Of a DNA stretch of 64,000 nt, positions 9,172-17,958 are shown piece by piece; the first letter of the stretch is position 1; each line of letters begins with the position of its first letter. The translations under genes were made by a program, and so were the position numbers. Source of the DNA: Gemmatimonadota bacterium (GTDB lineage Bacteria > Gemmatimonadota > Gemmatimonadetes > Longimicrobiales > Gaopeijiaceae); NCBI GenBank assembly GCA_040882465.1, contig JBBEBG010000016.1:62001-126000 (forward strand), written 5' to 3'. A model generated the notes under the pieces. It was given only the letters and a program-made list of their open reading frames with translations, was not told where the DNA came from and searched no databases.

Positions 9172-9594
9172 ATGAAGACTCAGAGAGGCGGCGTCTCGGG
9201 CACGATTCGCGCAAGTTGTCGTGCGCTGAAGGAAGGCGAACCCGGAAGGCGGTTCCGAGACGCTCACAAACAGCGCAGGGAACGCCGGACGTCGGGCGAA
9301 GGGGAATGGCCCTGGGCCATCGCCGCCGTGGGGGCGTTGCTCGTTGTCGGCGGCCTGGCTATCGGATGGCTTCCCGGCCCCGGCGGCTTCATCTCCATCG
9401 TGGGGGTCGGGCTCCTCGCCACGGAGTTCCGCACCTTCGCCGCCCTTCTGGACCGGACGGAGGTCGCACTCCGAAGGCTTTGGTGCCGAATGTGGGACGA
9501 GGGATCCGCCACCGGGCGGGCACTCGTCGTCCTGGGGGCCGTCACCTTCATGGCCGGGGCGGCCGTCGTGGCCGGGCGCCTGTTCACGCGGTAG
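9172..9594 (+). CDS. PGPGW-type small transmembrane protein
   Basis: A 140-residue protein with a basic, polar N-terminus of about 45 residues and three hydrophobic segments. The segment GWLPGPGGFISIVGVGLLATEF matches the PGPGW transmembrane family. Members are uncharacterised integral membrane proteins. The ATG at 9172 has only a weak upstream purine run (GGCTGG), so the true start may be slightly downstream. Confidence 0.7.
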   Translation: MKTQRGGVSGTIRASCRALKEGEPGRRFRDAHKQRRERRTSGEGEWPWAIAAVGALLVVGGLAIGWLPGPGGFISIVGVGLLATEFRTFAALLDRTEVALRRLWCRMWDEGSATGRALVVLGAVTFMAGAAVVAGRLFTR

Positions 9595-9787
9595 TCACTC
9601 GCGACATGGACACGGGAAGTCCCGCACGGCCCGCGGGGGTGGCGAAGTGCGCCCTCCGCTCCGAGAATGTGCCGGGAGTCCCCCGATCGGACGCGGCCCG
9701 AGGCGCCTCTGGACAGGCGTCCACCGCGACACCGAGCCGGCTCGTCCCGCGGGTCCCTTGCGAGCACCCCCATGCGGAGGAGTTGCC

Positions 9788-10969
9788 ATGCGCAACCGGA
9801 TGATCCGACTGCTTACCGTCGGTCTCGTCACTTTTGCCTCGGCCTGCCTGGGATCGGCGGGGGAGGCACCCTCGCCCCCGGTGACTCGCGGCGAGGCGGC
9901 ATTCGGGCCACCCGACAGTCTCATCCTGTGGCGGGGAGACCGTCAGGTCGCGGCCTACCGCAACCTTCCCGAAATCTTTCCTACGCGGACTATCGAGGCC
10001 GGAAGCGACCCGCTCCCCCTCCCCTCCCGTTCGGCCGACTTCTCCTCTTTCTCCTTCGAAGCGGGCGGAGAGACTTACGACCTCGACCGCTTCATCGAGG
10101 ACACGAGGATCGCCGGCCTGCTCGTGCTGAAGAACGGGGAAATCGCCCTCGAGCGTTACGCCCTGGGCAATACCGCCGCGAGCCTCTGGGTCTCGTATTC
10201 GATTTCCAAGTCCGTCGTTTCCCTCCTCATGGGGGCGGCCCTCCGCGACGGTTACATCCGGGACCTCGAAGATTCCGTCGCCGATTACCTCCCGGTGCTG
10301 GAGGGAACGGTTTACGAGGCGGTCACCCTCCGGGACGCGCTCCAGATGGCCTCCGGGGTCGAGTGGACGGACGGCTACAATGCGCTCGACACGAATTTCA
10401 ACCGCTCCCTTACGATGCCGACGCTGGAACAGCTGCATGGGCTAGGCGCGCGGGAGCGGGTCGCCGCGCCCGGAGCGCGCTTCAATTACAACAGCGCCGA
10501 GACGCACCTCCTCGGAACGGTGCTCAGAGCCGCGATCGGAAACAACCTCGCCACCTATCTCTCGCAGAAGATCTGGCGTCCATTGGGAATGGAGGCAGAC
10601 GGCAACTGGATGCTGGTCGAGCCGGACGGGGGCGAACACGGAGGTTGTTGTTTCAGCGCGACCCTGAGGGACTACGGGCGCCTGGGACTCTTCGCCATGC
10701 GCGGCGGCGTCCTCCCGACCGGCGAGCAGGTGCTCGCGGATGGATGGATGGAGGCATCGCTGACGCCGTCACAGGCGAACCCCGGGTACGGCTACCTCTG
10801 GTGGCTCCGCGGAGAGGGCGCCTTCGCCGCGATCGGGATCTTCGGACAGGTGATCTGGGTGGATCCCGCCGAGGACCTCGTGATCGTGACCCACGGAGCC
10901 TGGCCGCAGGCATCCGCCCTCTATGGTCGCGTTTACGCCTTCGCCGAGGCCGTGAGAGAGGCGCTATGA
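9788..10969 (+). CDS. Serine hydrolase of the beta-lactamase/class C fold (lipoprotein)
   Basis: A 393-residue protein with a lipobox-like signal (TFASAC). The catalytic SxxK motif appears as SISK within VSYSISKSVVSLL, and the second motif YxN as YNS within FNYNSAETHLLG. These identify the beta-lactamase-related serine hydrolase family, which includes esterases, D-aminopeptidases and class C beta-lactamases. No typical KTG triad is evident, so beta-lactamase activity should not be assumed. It most likely sits on the periplasmic face of a membrane. Confidence 0.85.
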   Translation: MRNRMIRLLTVGLVTFASACLGSAGEAPSPPVTRGEAAFGPPDSLILWRGDRQVAAYRNLPEIFPTRTIEAGSDPLPLPSRSADFSSFSFEAGGETYDLDRFIEDTRIAGLLVLKNGEIALERYALGNTAASLWVSYSISKSVVSLLMGAALRDGYIRDLEDSVADYLPVLEGTVYEAVTLRDALQMASGVEWTDGYNALDTNFNRSLTMPTLEQLHGLGARERVAAPGARFNYNSAETHLLGTVLRAAIGNNLATYLSQKIWRPLGMEADGNWMLVEPDGGEHGGCCFSATLRDYGRLGLFAMRGGVLPTGEQVLADGWMEASLTPSQANPGYGYLWWLRGEGAFAAIGIFGQVIWVDPAEDLVIVTHGAWPQASALYGRVYAFAEAVREAL

Positions 10970-11266
10970 CTCTGGCCAGGGGGATGCATCCCAAAAGTCC
11001 ATGATGCCCCTCGCCGGGGTCGGTTGAGCATCCTTTGCCGGCCCGCTGGAGGGCGCCCCCCCCAGCTCACGGCCCAAACCGTGAGGTGATGGCCGCGCCC
11101 CACACGGGACAAGGACGGTAGGACAAGGAATTCCCTCCTTCGCGTCCGGCTCGCCGGTGCCACTTCGGCCGCGCGGGCACGCCCCCTGCATCTTTCCCAG
11201 CCCGCAGAGGGGAAATCCGCACCTTTTTCCGGTGCGCCCGGGCACTTACACGAGCGATTCCCAGGG
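10970..11266. other. Intergenic region, nothing recognised
   Basis: Nearly 300 bases separate the serine hydrolase from the HTTM unit. I see no gene, RNA or strong hairpin with a T tract; the segment probably holds the HTTM promoter. Confidence 0.4.
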
Positions 11267-11440
11267 ATGACGGCTCCGCGAAGGTGGCTCAGAGGCGTGT
11301 TCATCGCCTTTTTCCTCCTGGCACAAACCGTTGTGCCACTGTCCGGACTCTACGCCAGCCACCTCCTCGGACATCCCTTCCGGTTCAGCTGGCAGATGTT
11401 CTCCCGGATTCCGGCCGAAAGCGCCGAAAGCGATGAATAA
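11267..11440 (+). CDS. Small membrane protein overlapping the HTTM gene, 57 residues
   Basis: A 57-codon frame with a purine-rich AGGG just upstream. The product has a basic start (TAPRRWLRG), one transmembrane helix (VFIAFFLLAQTVVPLSGLYA) and a short tail with HPFRFSWQMFSRIP. Its stop lies inside the start of the HTTM gene (ATGAATAA, 8-base overlap), which argues that it is translated and coupled to HTTM. The motif resembles segments found in HTTM-associated proteins, but I do not recognise the family. Confidence 0.6.
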   Translation: MTAPRRWLRGVFIAFFLLAQTVVPLSGLYASHLLGHPFRFSWQMFSRIPAESAESDE

Positions 11441-12515
11441 CTCCGCGCTGTGGGGCGATCTCGTGGACTTCGACGCCAACCCGAGGCTGATCGCAACGAT
11501 TCGGGTGGCGGTCGGCCTTCTGGCGTTGCTCAAGGGATTGACGCTCGTCGCATTCGCGGCGCCTCCCGCCGCGGTCATGCTCCCGTGGATGGCGCTTTCC
11601 TTCGCCGTGGCCATCGGGTGGCATGCCCGGCGCGCCGCAGGCGGGCTCGTCGCGCTTGCCGCTTATCTGCTCTTTCAGGGATTTTATGCGAACCATCTCT
11701 ATCTGCTCGCCCTTGTACTCCTCCTGGTGGCACTGAGCGACTGCGAACGCCAATACGCGATCCGTCCGCAGGGGAGCGGACCGGTTCCCGGGTGGCCGCT
11801 TTTTCTCATGCGGGCCCAACTCTCGATCGTCTACCTCTTCGCCGGAATCGCGAAAATCAACGGGGAGTTCCTGAGCGGCTCTACGCTGGGCTACCACTTC
11901 GAGAACTCGGTTCTCCCCGTTCCCGACTTCTCCTCTCTCCTCCTCTTCCTCTCTCTCGCCACGGTCGCGGCCGAGATCTTCATCGGGCTCGCCGTATGGT
12001 CCGAGCGCTTGCGATCCTTGGCGTTCGCGCTGGTACTCCCGCTGCACGCCGTGATGCCCTTCGTGTCGCAGGACCCGGCGCAGGTCGTGGGAATCCTCAT
12101 TTTCACGGCGATCATGCTCGTGCTCTTCGCGAGTTTCCTCAACGTTCCGGAAGGCGGACGGCTCGTGATCTGGGACGACCGGTCCGAGGTCTGGCGGCGC
12201 CGGATATCCCTCCTCCGAAAAGTGGACCTGTTCGGCGCCCTCCGCTTCGCTCGCAGAAGCGAGGAGCGGAGATACGAGGTGATCGGCAAACAACCCGGTG
12301 AAGCCGAGGCGGCGCTGCACCTCTTCCTCCCCGGCTGGCGCATCCGCGCGGGGATGGATGCGATCCTAGAAATCATCGCCGTCCTCCCAGGGGGATGTTT
12401 CATCGCCCCGTACCTCGCCCTTCCAGGCGTCCGCACCTTTGGCAGCGGCCTCGCACGAGAAAAGAGCGTTCCGTTCTCCCGAGTCCGCCCCGAACCCACC
12501 GCACGGCTGGTCTGA
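11433..12515 (+). CDS. HTTM domain membrane protein
   Basis: A 360-residue polytopic protein matching the HTTM family, whose best-known relatives are vitamin K-dependent gamma-carboxylase-like proteins. Several transmembrane helices occupy residues 20-240; the conserved region LSIVYLFAGIAKINGEFLSG is diagnostic for the family. The C-terminal 110 residues are soluble. The start at 11433 overlaps the preceding small gene. The substrate of bacterial HTTM proteins is generally unknown. Confidence 0.8.
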   Translation: MNNSALWGDLVDFDANPRLIATIRVAVGLLALLKGLTLVAFAAPPAAVMLPWMALSFAVAIGWHARRAAGGLVALAAYLLFQGFYANHLYLLALVLLLVALSDCERQYAIRPQGSGPVPGWPLFLMRAQLSIVYLFAGIAKINGEFLSGSTLGYHFENSVLPVPDFSSLLLFLSLATVAAEIFIGLAVWSERLRSLAFALVLPLHAVMPFVSQDPAQVVGILIFTAIMLVLFASFLNVPEGGRLVIWDDRSEVWRRRISLLRKVDLFGALRFARRSEERRYEVIGKQPGEAEAALHLFLPGWRIRAGMDAILEIIAVLPGGCFIAPYLALPGVRTFGSGLAREKSVPFSRVRPEPTARLV

Positions 12516-12679
12516 CCCCGGGAAAGGATTCCCCGCCGGGGGGGGAAGTTGGTGCCGATGGCCGAACCGAGGAGCCGCGAAAACCGTTGCGGAAGAACGA
12601 AGGCACGGTTGCTGCATGGTTTCGGGCACGGCGGATTCGGGATCTCGAACTCCCAACGAAATCGAACAGGAGACCCAAC

Positions 12680-13345
12680 ATGGCTCGCATGAAGACACTT
12701 CTCTCGCCTTTTTTCCTGGGGAGTCTTCTGGCCCTCGCCGTCGTGACGGGGTGCGGACCTGCCGAGTCCGCCGATAATCCCGAAGGCGAAGCGCTGTCCG
12801 AGGAGATGGCGCGGGAGGCCGTACCGATGGTGCCGGCGGGCACTCAGATGACGTTTCGCCTGACGCAGGCACTCTCGACGGAGTCCAATGCCACGGGAGA
12901 CCGCTTCTCCGCGACTCTCGTCGGAGACGTGCGGTCCCCCTCCGGGGAAATCCTCGTCCCGGCGGGCGCGCGAGCGAATGGCGTAGTCGCCTTTGCCCGC
13001 GAGAGCCCGAGCTCTGAAGAACCGGCAGTGCTCGAGCTTCGGCTCGAATCGCTCGAGGTGGGCGGTGAAACGAGGCCATTTGCGGCGACGGTCGTCGAGG
13101 CGTCCATGAGTCAGGAGGCTCGCGACTCCGGCGGGGAGACTGCGGCGAAGATCGCGGTCGGGGCAGCCGCCGGCGCCCTGCTCGGGCGTGTGCTCGGGCG
13201 GGACCGCGAAGCCGCGGTGATCGGGGCCGGCGCAGGTGCCGTGGCCGGTACCGTCTTCGCCGTCACGACCGACTCGGGACACGCCCGAATCGGCGAGGGC
13301 GCGACCGTAACGATCGCTCTCGACGAACCCATCGAGCTCGACTGA
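12680..13345 (+). CDS. Glycine-zipper lipoprotein
   Basis: A 221-residue lipoprotein with signal LALAVVTGC. A beta-rich region of about 90 residues (VPAGTQMTFRLTQALSTESNATGDRFSATL) resembles bacterial proteins that bear a resistance/organisation-type fold. It is followed by a glycine-zipper membrane-associating stretch (AAAGALLGRVLGRDREAAVIGAGAGAVAGT split over two helices). The function is unknown, probably envelope-associated. AGGAG is present upstream of the ATG. Confidence 0.7.
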   Translation: MARMKTLLSPFFLGSLLALAVVTGCGPAESADNPEGEALSEEMAREAVPMVPAGTQMTFRLTQALSTESNATGDRFSATLVGDVRSPSGEILVPAGARANGVVAFARESPSSEEPAVLELRLESLEVGGETRPFAATVVEASMSQEARDSGGETAAKIAVGAAAGALLGRVLGRDREAAVIGAGAGAVAGTVFAVTTDSGHARIGEGATVTIALDEPIELD

Positions 13346-13460
13346 CAGCCCACGCCTGGCGGGGCGCCCGCGAGGCCGAGGGCGCCCTACGCGGCCGGCG
13401 CGTGCGCATCGGGCGGTGTCCACTCACACTTTTCTACGTCCCTTCCACGGAGGAACGGTC

Positions 13461-13904
13461 ATGGATAGGAGTGCGCGAATTTTTCTGAGCCTGGGGTTGG
13501 CGCTTGCCGCGTTGACCTCGGTGAATCACCAACCGCTCGTGGCTCAATCGGGGCCGGTGACGCTCGCGCTTGCGACCGCCACGGAGGGAGAGCCGATGAC
13601 CGAGGCTTCCCGGACTCCGAGGTGGAGTCCCGCCGCGACCTTTCCCTCAACCGGGCCCGTCACGGCCCGCTGGACGGAGGAGGGAGACTTCCTCTCCAAC
13701 ACGCTCCGCGAAATCGAGCGTGGCGAGCGCTTCTCTTCGGCCACCGTGGCCGTCGCCCAGGCCCGGAATCGCTCGGGGCTCCCCTGGATCATCGCGGGAT
13801 CCGCGCTGGTCGTGGGGGGCGCCATCGTCGGTGACGACGTGGGGACGCTGCTGATGGCGGGAGGCGTCGTCGGAGTGGCGTACGGGATGTACATCTACTT
13901 CTAG
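13461..13904 (+). CDS. Exported hypothetical protein with C-terminal glycine-rich helices
   Basis: A 147-residue protein preceded by GGAGG. It has a signal peptide (FLSLGLALAALTS, likely cut after VAQ) and a polar central region, and ends with two Gly-rich hydrophobic segments (WIIAGSALVVGGAIVGDDVG and LLMAGGVVGVAYGMYIYF). No family is recognised. Its position after the glycine-zipper lipoprotein suggests a related envelope role, but no operon spacing supports this. Confidence 0.6.
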   Translation: MDRSARIFLSLGLALAALTSVNHQPLVAQSGPVTLALATATEGEPMTEASRTPRWSPAATFPSTGPVTARWTEEGDFLSNTLREIERGERFSSATVAVAQARNRSGLPWIIAGSALVVGGAIVGDDVGTLLMAGGVVGVAYGMYIYF

Positions 13905-13938
13905 CCTCTCTCGCGCGGCTTAATTCGGCGTCGTACGC

Positions 13939-14157
13939 GTGTCGGACTCGGTCGAGGGCCCCGGCGTGGACGATGACGATTCGAACACGAACCTCTGGGT
14001 GGCCGGCGTGGTGGGCGGTGAGTTTTTCCTGAAGCCTCGATTCAGCCCGGGAGGGGAGGTCGGACACGAGTGGCTGGATGTCGGGGACGACTCCGACTCG
14101 GATGAAAGCGTCCTCGCGACGACGGCGGAATCCCGCGTGCGGTGGAACTTCCCTTAG
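13939..14157 (+). pseudogene. Remnant of an outer-membrane beta-barrel gene (C-terminal fragment)
   Basis: A 72-codon frame whose translation looks like the last strands of a small outer-membrane barrel: EFFLKPRFSPGGEVGHEW, then a short acidic loop, then AESRVRWNFP at the end, with alternating residues and a terminal aromatic. There is no signal peptide or binding site, and an in-frame stop lies just upstream at about 13921. I interpret it as a degraded gene end rather than a functional gene. Confidence 0.45.
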
Positions 14158-14329
14158 AAGACACGGCCCGTATGGCGCCAGGGAGACCGCTAAATCGCCG
14201 GGCGAGCGGAGACTTCTTGCCCCGGGATAAGTCGCGGCCTAGCTTGAATATCTGGACTCAGAGTACGCAGATTATCCCCTCCACACCTCGCCCCCGGGGC
14301 CACGCCCTGGAGCATCCAGGAGGAAGCCC

Positions 14330-15334
14330 ATGAAGCTCGGTCGTTTCGCCAGGTGGCATCGAGCGGGCGCACGGACGGTTTTCGTCCTGGCGCTTCTCGC
14401 GTCCGGCTTTTTTTCGGCCGGAAGCGCTCCGGCAGCAGCGCAGGAGTCGACCGCTGCGATCACAACGGGCCAGCAGTACTTCATGGCCACTCACAGCTTC
14501 AACGTCTTCATCGGGCCCAACCGGAGAACCAGTGAACCGGGCCCCCTCGATCTTCTGGCGGCCGAAGCCGGCCTCGAGGGACACGCAAGCCTCGGAATTC
14601 AGATGATCGGCGGTTCCACACCAATGCAGCACTGGAACCAGGGGAACGGCGACGACGGCCAGAATCTGGCGAAGGTCGCGCTCCGGGCCGGAGGAGTGGA
14701 CGTCTTCACCATGTCTCCCAATGCTCTTATGCCCGAAGAAGGAATCGACCTCTTCGGTGACCTCATGATCGAGACCAATCCACAGGGTCGGATCCTCGTG
14801 CAGAACTCTTGGTCCGCGTGGGACGGAAACGGAACGACGGGAAGCGTGGGCGGAACGGGTGCCGCCGGATTCACCAACGAAGATCACAACAGCGCCACCG
14901 TCGAGACGATCCAGGGATGGATGGACCGCCTCGACGCCCCGGGCGGTTATCTCGAGCGGATGCGCACCCAGCTCGCCGGCATCAACGAGCGGGCGGGGCG
15001 CCAGATGACCTACGTAGTTCCCTCATCATTCGCCGTTTACCGTCTCCGCCAGGAAGTCGTGCGGGGAAACGTCCCTGGGATCGAGCTTCAGTCGGAGATC
15101 TTCGTGGACGGAATGGGACACCCGAATGTCCCGATTCGAAACCTCGTCTCGTACGTCTGGTTCGCCTCGATGTACCGGCAATCCCCGGTGGGGATGACGG
15201 CGCTCGTGGATCCGTCCGATCCCACGTCCGCGGCGCGCGAGCGGCTCCTCCAGGGAATCGCGTGGAACGCCGTGGTGAGCGAGGCGATGAGCGGCGTGGA
15301 GGGAGAGCCCGTGATGCTGTCCGCGGGACGGTGA
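14330..15334 (+). CDS. Secreted protein, putative SGNH/GDSL-like hydrolase relative
   Basis: A 334-residue exported protein; GGAGG stands upstream of the ATG and the signal peptide ends near PAAAQ. The N-terminal motif MATHSFNVFIG and the central DHNSATVETIQGWMD are reminiscent of the uncharacterised SGNH-like proteins common in Planctomycetota and related phyla, but a classical GDSL serine block is not evident. It ends 4 bases before the next gene, so the two are probably co-transcribed. Confidence 0.6.
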   Translation: MKLGRFARWHRAGARTVFVLALLASGFFSAGSAPAAAQESTAAITTGQQYFMATHSFNVFIGPNRRTSEPGPLDLLAAEAGLEGHASLGIQMIGGSTPMQHWNQGNGDDGQNLAKVALRAGGVDVFTMSPNALMPEEGIDLFGDLMIETNPQGRILVQNSWSAWDGNGTTGSVGGTGAAGFTNEDHNSATVETIQGWMDRLDAPGGYLERMRTQLAGINERAGRQMTYVVPSSFAVYRLRQEVVRGNVPGIELQSEIFVDGMGHPNVPIRNLVSYVWFASMYRQSPVGMTALVDPSDPTSAARERLLQGIAWNAVVSEAMSGVEGEPVMLSAGR

Positions 15335-15338
15335 GGGG

Positions 15339-16415
15339 TTGAAGAGGGGGTCAGGACTCCGGCGGGCGCACTTCGCGTTCGCAGTCGCGATCGCTTCCTG
15401 CGCGGCCGGAGCGCCGGCTCTCACGGCTCAGTCGGCGCCCGACGGAGCGCCGGTCCGGGCCGGGACTCTCGAGCGGATCCGGGTCTACGGCACGTCGCTC
15501 GAAGGGAATCTCGCCGGGGACGATCCCACGCGGGATGTCGTCGTATATCTCCCTTCGAGTTACGCGGCTGAGCCCACCCGCCACTTTCCGGTCGTCTATT
15601 TCTTGCATGGATATACGGTCGGGGTCGAGACCTACGTAGGCCTCACCGGCCTTCCGGGGTCGGCGGACCTCGCGATCGCTGCCGGCGCGGAGGAGATGAT
15701 CCTGGTCCTCCCGGACGCCTTCACGATCTACAGCGGAAGCATGTACTCGAACTCGCCCACCACGGGGAATTGGGAGGGCTACGTGGCCCACGACCTCGTC
15801 GCTTACATTGACAGCCACTACCGGACCATCCCGGAACGGGAGAGCCGCGGCCTGTCGGGACACTCCATGGGCGGATACGGAACCATGCGGATCGGGATGA
15901 AGCATCCCGAGGTGTTTTCCGTGCTCTACGCGATGAGCTCGTGTTGTCTCATGAACAACCCGTCGCCTGCTCAGGGGCGGGGCGCGGCGGCGCCCGATGC
16001 CGGTGCGCCGGCCCCGGCCGGGCGTGGCGGCGGCTTCTCGAACGCCCTCTTCGCTCAGGCCGCGGCCTGGGCACCTAACCCGCAAAATCCGCCGCGGTAT
16101 TTCGACCTCTACAACGAGGACGGCGTCTTTCGACCCGAGATCGCGGCGAAGTGGGTGGCCCACTCACCGCTCGTCATGGTGGATCAGTACGTGCCCAACC
16201 TGAAGCGTTACTCCGCGATCGCGATGGACGTGGGCGACGCGGATCCGCTCGGTGCGGCCAACCACGACCTGGACGCGGCCCTCACCCGGCTCGAAATCGG
16301 GCACTCGTTCGAGGAGTACGAGGGGACACACACGAACCGAGTGCGCGCCCGATTCCAGTCGAACGTGCTTCCGTTCTTCTCGGAGCAACTCGCAGCGACG
16401 ACTACAGGACGCTGA
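15339..16415 (+). CDS. Exported alpha/beta-hydrolase esterase (esterase D-like)
   Basis: A 358-residue secreted esterase. The nucleophile elbow is GHSMGGYG, preceded by the oxyanion region VVYFLHGYTVG. The likely acid/base end is the EYEGTHTNR segment, with His following GT. The family includes S-formylglutathione hydrolases and feruloyl or trehalose esterases. A low-complexity insertion rich in Ala, Pro and Gly lies near residues 208-228. The start is uncertain: the TTG at 15339 follows GGTGAGGGG and gives a full signal peptide. It follows the putative SGNH gene closely. Confidence 0.8.
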   Translation: MKRGSGLRRAHFAFAVAIASCAAGAPALTAQSAPDGAPVRAGTLERIRVYGTSLEGNLAGDDPTRDVVVYLPSSYAAEPTRHFPVVYFLHGYTVGVETYVGLTGLPGSADLAIAAGAEEMILVLPDAFTIYSGSMYSNSPTTGNWEGYVAHDLVAYIDSHYRTIPERESRGLSGHSMGGYGTMRIGMKHPEVFSVLYAMSSCCLMNNPSPAQGRGAAAPDAGAPAPAGRGGGFSNALFAQAAAWAPNPQNPPRYFDLYNEDGVFRPEIAAKWVAHSPLVMVDQYVPNLKRYSAIAMDVGDADPLGAANHDLDAALTRLEIGHSFEEYEGTHTNRVRARFQSNVLPFFSEQLAATTTGR

Positions 16416-16458
16416 CCGACATCTCCCCACCGGCAGGTTCTTTCATCGGAATCGGCGC

Positions 16459-17898
16459 GTGACTCGCGCTCAAGGGATTCGCCCGGTCGGAGACACCACC
16501 CAGGGTCCCATCCTGGGAGCGCTCGTTCGCCTCGCCGTCCCGACGGTCGCGACGAATGTCTTCCAGACCCTGTACCAGCTGATTGACACCTTCTGGGTCG
16601 GTCGGCTCGGCGCCGAGGCGGTGGCTGCCGTTTCCCTCTCTTTCCCGATCCTCTTTTTTCTGACCTCCGCGGGTGGAGGATTGGCGATCGCCGGGGCCGT
16701 CCTCGTTGCACAGACATTCGGGGCGGGGAACCAGGAAGCCGTGGACCACTCCGCCGGGCAGACACTGGTCGTCGTGGGCGTGGTCTCCGCCGCGCTCTCC
16801 CTCGCGGGCTTCCTTACGGCCGGTCCCGTCATCGCCCTCTTCGGCCCCGAGCCGGGGGTCTCTCAGATGGCGGTGGATTACCTGAAGATCTCCTTCGCCG
16901 GCCTGGTCGCGGTTTTCATCTACTTCGTCTTCCAGGCGTTGCTGCGCGGCGTTGGAGACGTGAAGACGCCGATGATCGTGGTCGCCTCGACGGTCGTGCT
17001 CAACTTCTTCCTCGACCCGATCCTGATTTTGGGGCTGGGCCCCTTTCCCGAGATGGGCGTGGTGGGTGCCGCCTGGGCGACGATCGTGGCACAAGGGCTC
17101 GCGGGTGCCACGGGGATCGCGATCCTCTTCAGCGGCCGGTACGGCGTGCACCTTCGGCTTCGTCACCTCATCCCGGACGGCGGCGTCGTGCGGACGATTT
17201 TTCGCCTCGGCATCCCCTCTTCAGTGGAGCAGTCCACGCGGGCACTCGGGATCGCCGTCATGATGCTCCTGGTCGCCTCCTTCGGAACGATCGCGATCGC
17301 TTCCTACGGGATCGGCTCCCGCATTCTTTCTTTCGTGATCATCCCTGCGATGGGCCTTTCGATGGCGACTTCGACCGTCGTGGGCCAAAACGTCGGGGCG
17401 AGGCAAAACGACCGGGCGGAATCGGCGGCTCGAAGCGGGATGCTCGCCGGCTTCCTCGGCCTCAGCGCGGCGGGCCTCCTCCTCTTCATTTTCGCCGGTC
17501 CGGTGGTGCGCGCGTTCGTGCCGGGCGAGCCCGAGGTGATCGCGGTTGGCGAACGCTTCATGCACATCATGGCGCTCTCCTTCGGATTTTTCGGCGTGCA
17601 AATGGTGATGAGCGGGGCGCTCGCGGGCGCCGGCAACACCATGGCCGCCATGGCTCTTTCTCTGATCTCATTTTGGATCCTGCGATTCCCGGTCGCCTGG
17701 GTCCTCTCGATCCCCGCAGGCCTCGGACCCGAAGGGGTCTTCTGGTCCTTTCCGATTTCGAATGTGATCGCGGCGCTCATCGCCGTCGGTTGGTTCCTGC
17801 GAGGGACCTGGATTCGGCGGGTTCTGAATGACGAGGCGACCCTCGTGAGAATCGTTCGGGATGAGGCCCGGATCGAAGAGGTCACGGAGGAAGGTTAG
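16459..17898 (+). CDS. MATE family efflux transporter
   Basis: A 479-residue inner-membrane antiporter of the multidrug and toxic compound extrusion family, with about twelve transmembrane helices in two homologous halves. Characteristic segments are GALVRLAVPTVATNVFQTLYQLIDTFWVGRLG at the N-terminus and the VGQNVGARQNDRAE loop at the start of the second half. Such pumps export cationic drugs by sodium or proton coupling. The GTG start at 16459 gives a short cytoplasmic N-terminus before the first helix. It lies 43 bases after the esterase gene. Confidence 0.9.
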   Translation: MTRAQGIRPVGDTTQGPILGALVRLAVPTVATNVFQTLYQLIDTFWVGRLGAEAVAAVSLSFPILFFLTSAGGGLAIAGAVLVAQTFGAGNQEAVDHSAGQTLVVVGVVSAALSLAGFLTAGPVIALFGPEPGVSQMAVDYLKISFAGLVAVFIYFVFQALLRGVGDVKTPMIVVASTVVLNFFLDPILILGLGPFPEMGVVGAAWATIVAQGLAGATGIAILFSGRYGVHLRLRHLIPDGGVVRTIFRLGIPSSVEQSTRALGIAVMMLLVASFGTIAIASYGIGSRILSFVIIPAMGLSMATSTVVGQNVGARQNDRAESAARSGMLAGFLGLSAAGLLLFIFAGPVVRAFVPGEPEVIAVGERFMHIMALSFGFFGVQMVMSGALAGAGNTMAAMALSLISFWILRFPVAWVLSIPAGLGPEGVFWSFPISNVIAALIAVGWFLRGTWIRRVLNDEATLVRIVRDEARIEEVTEEG

Positions 17899-17958
17899 GA
17901 AACCGCGGCGGGGAGGCGCCTCCGCGCCGCCCGAACCCTTTACCCCCCCCCAGCCGCG

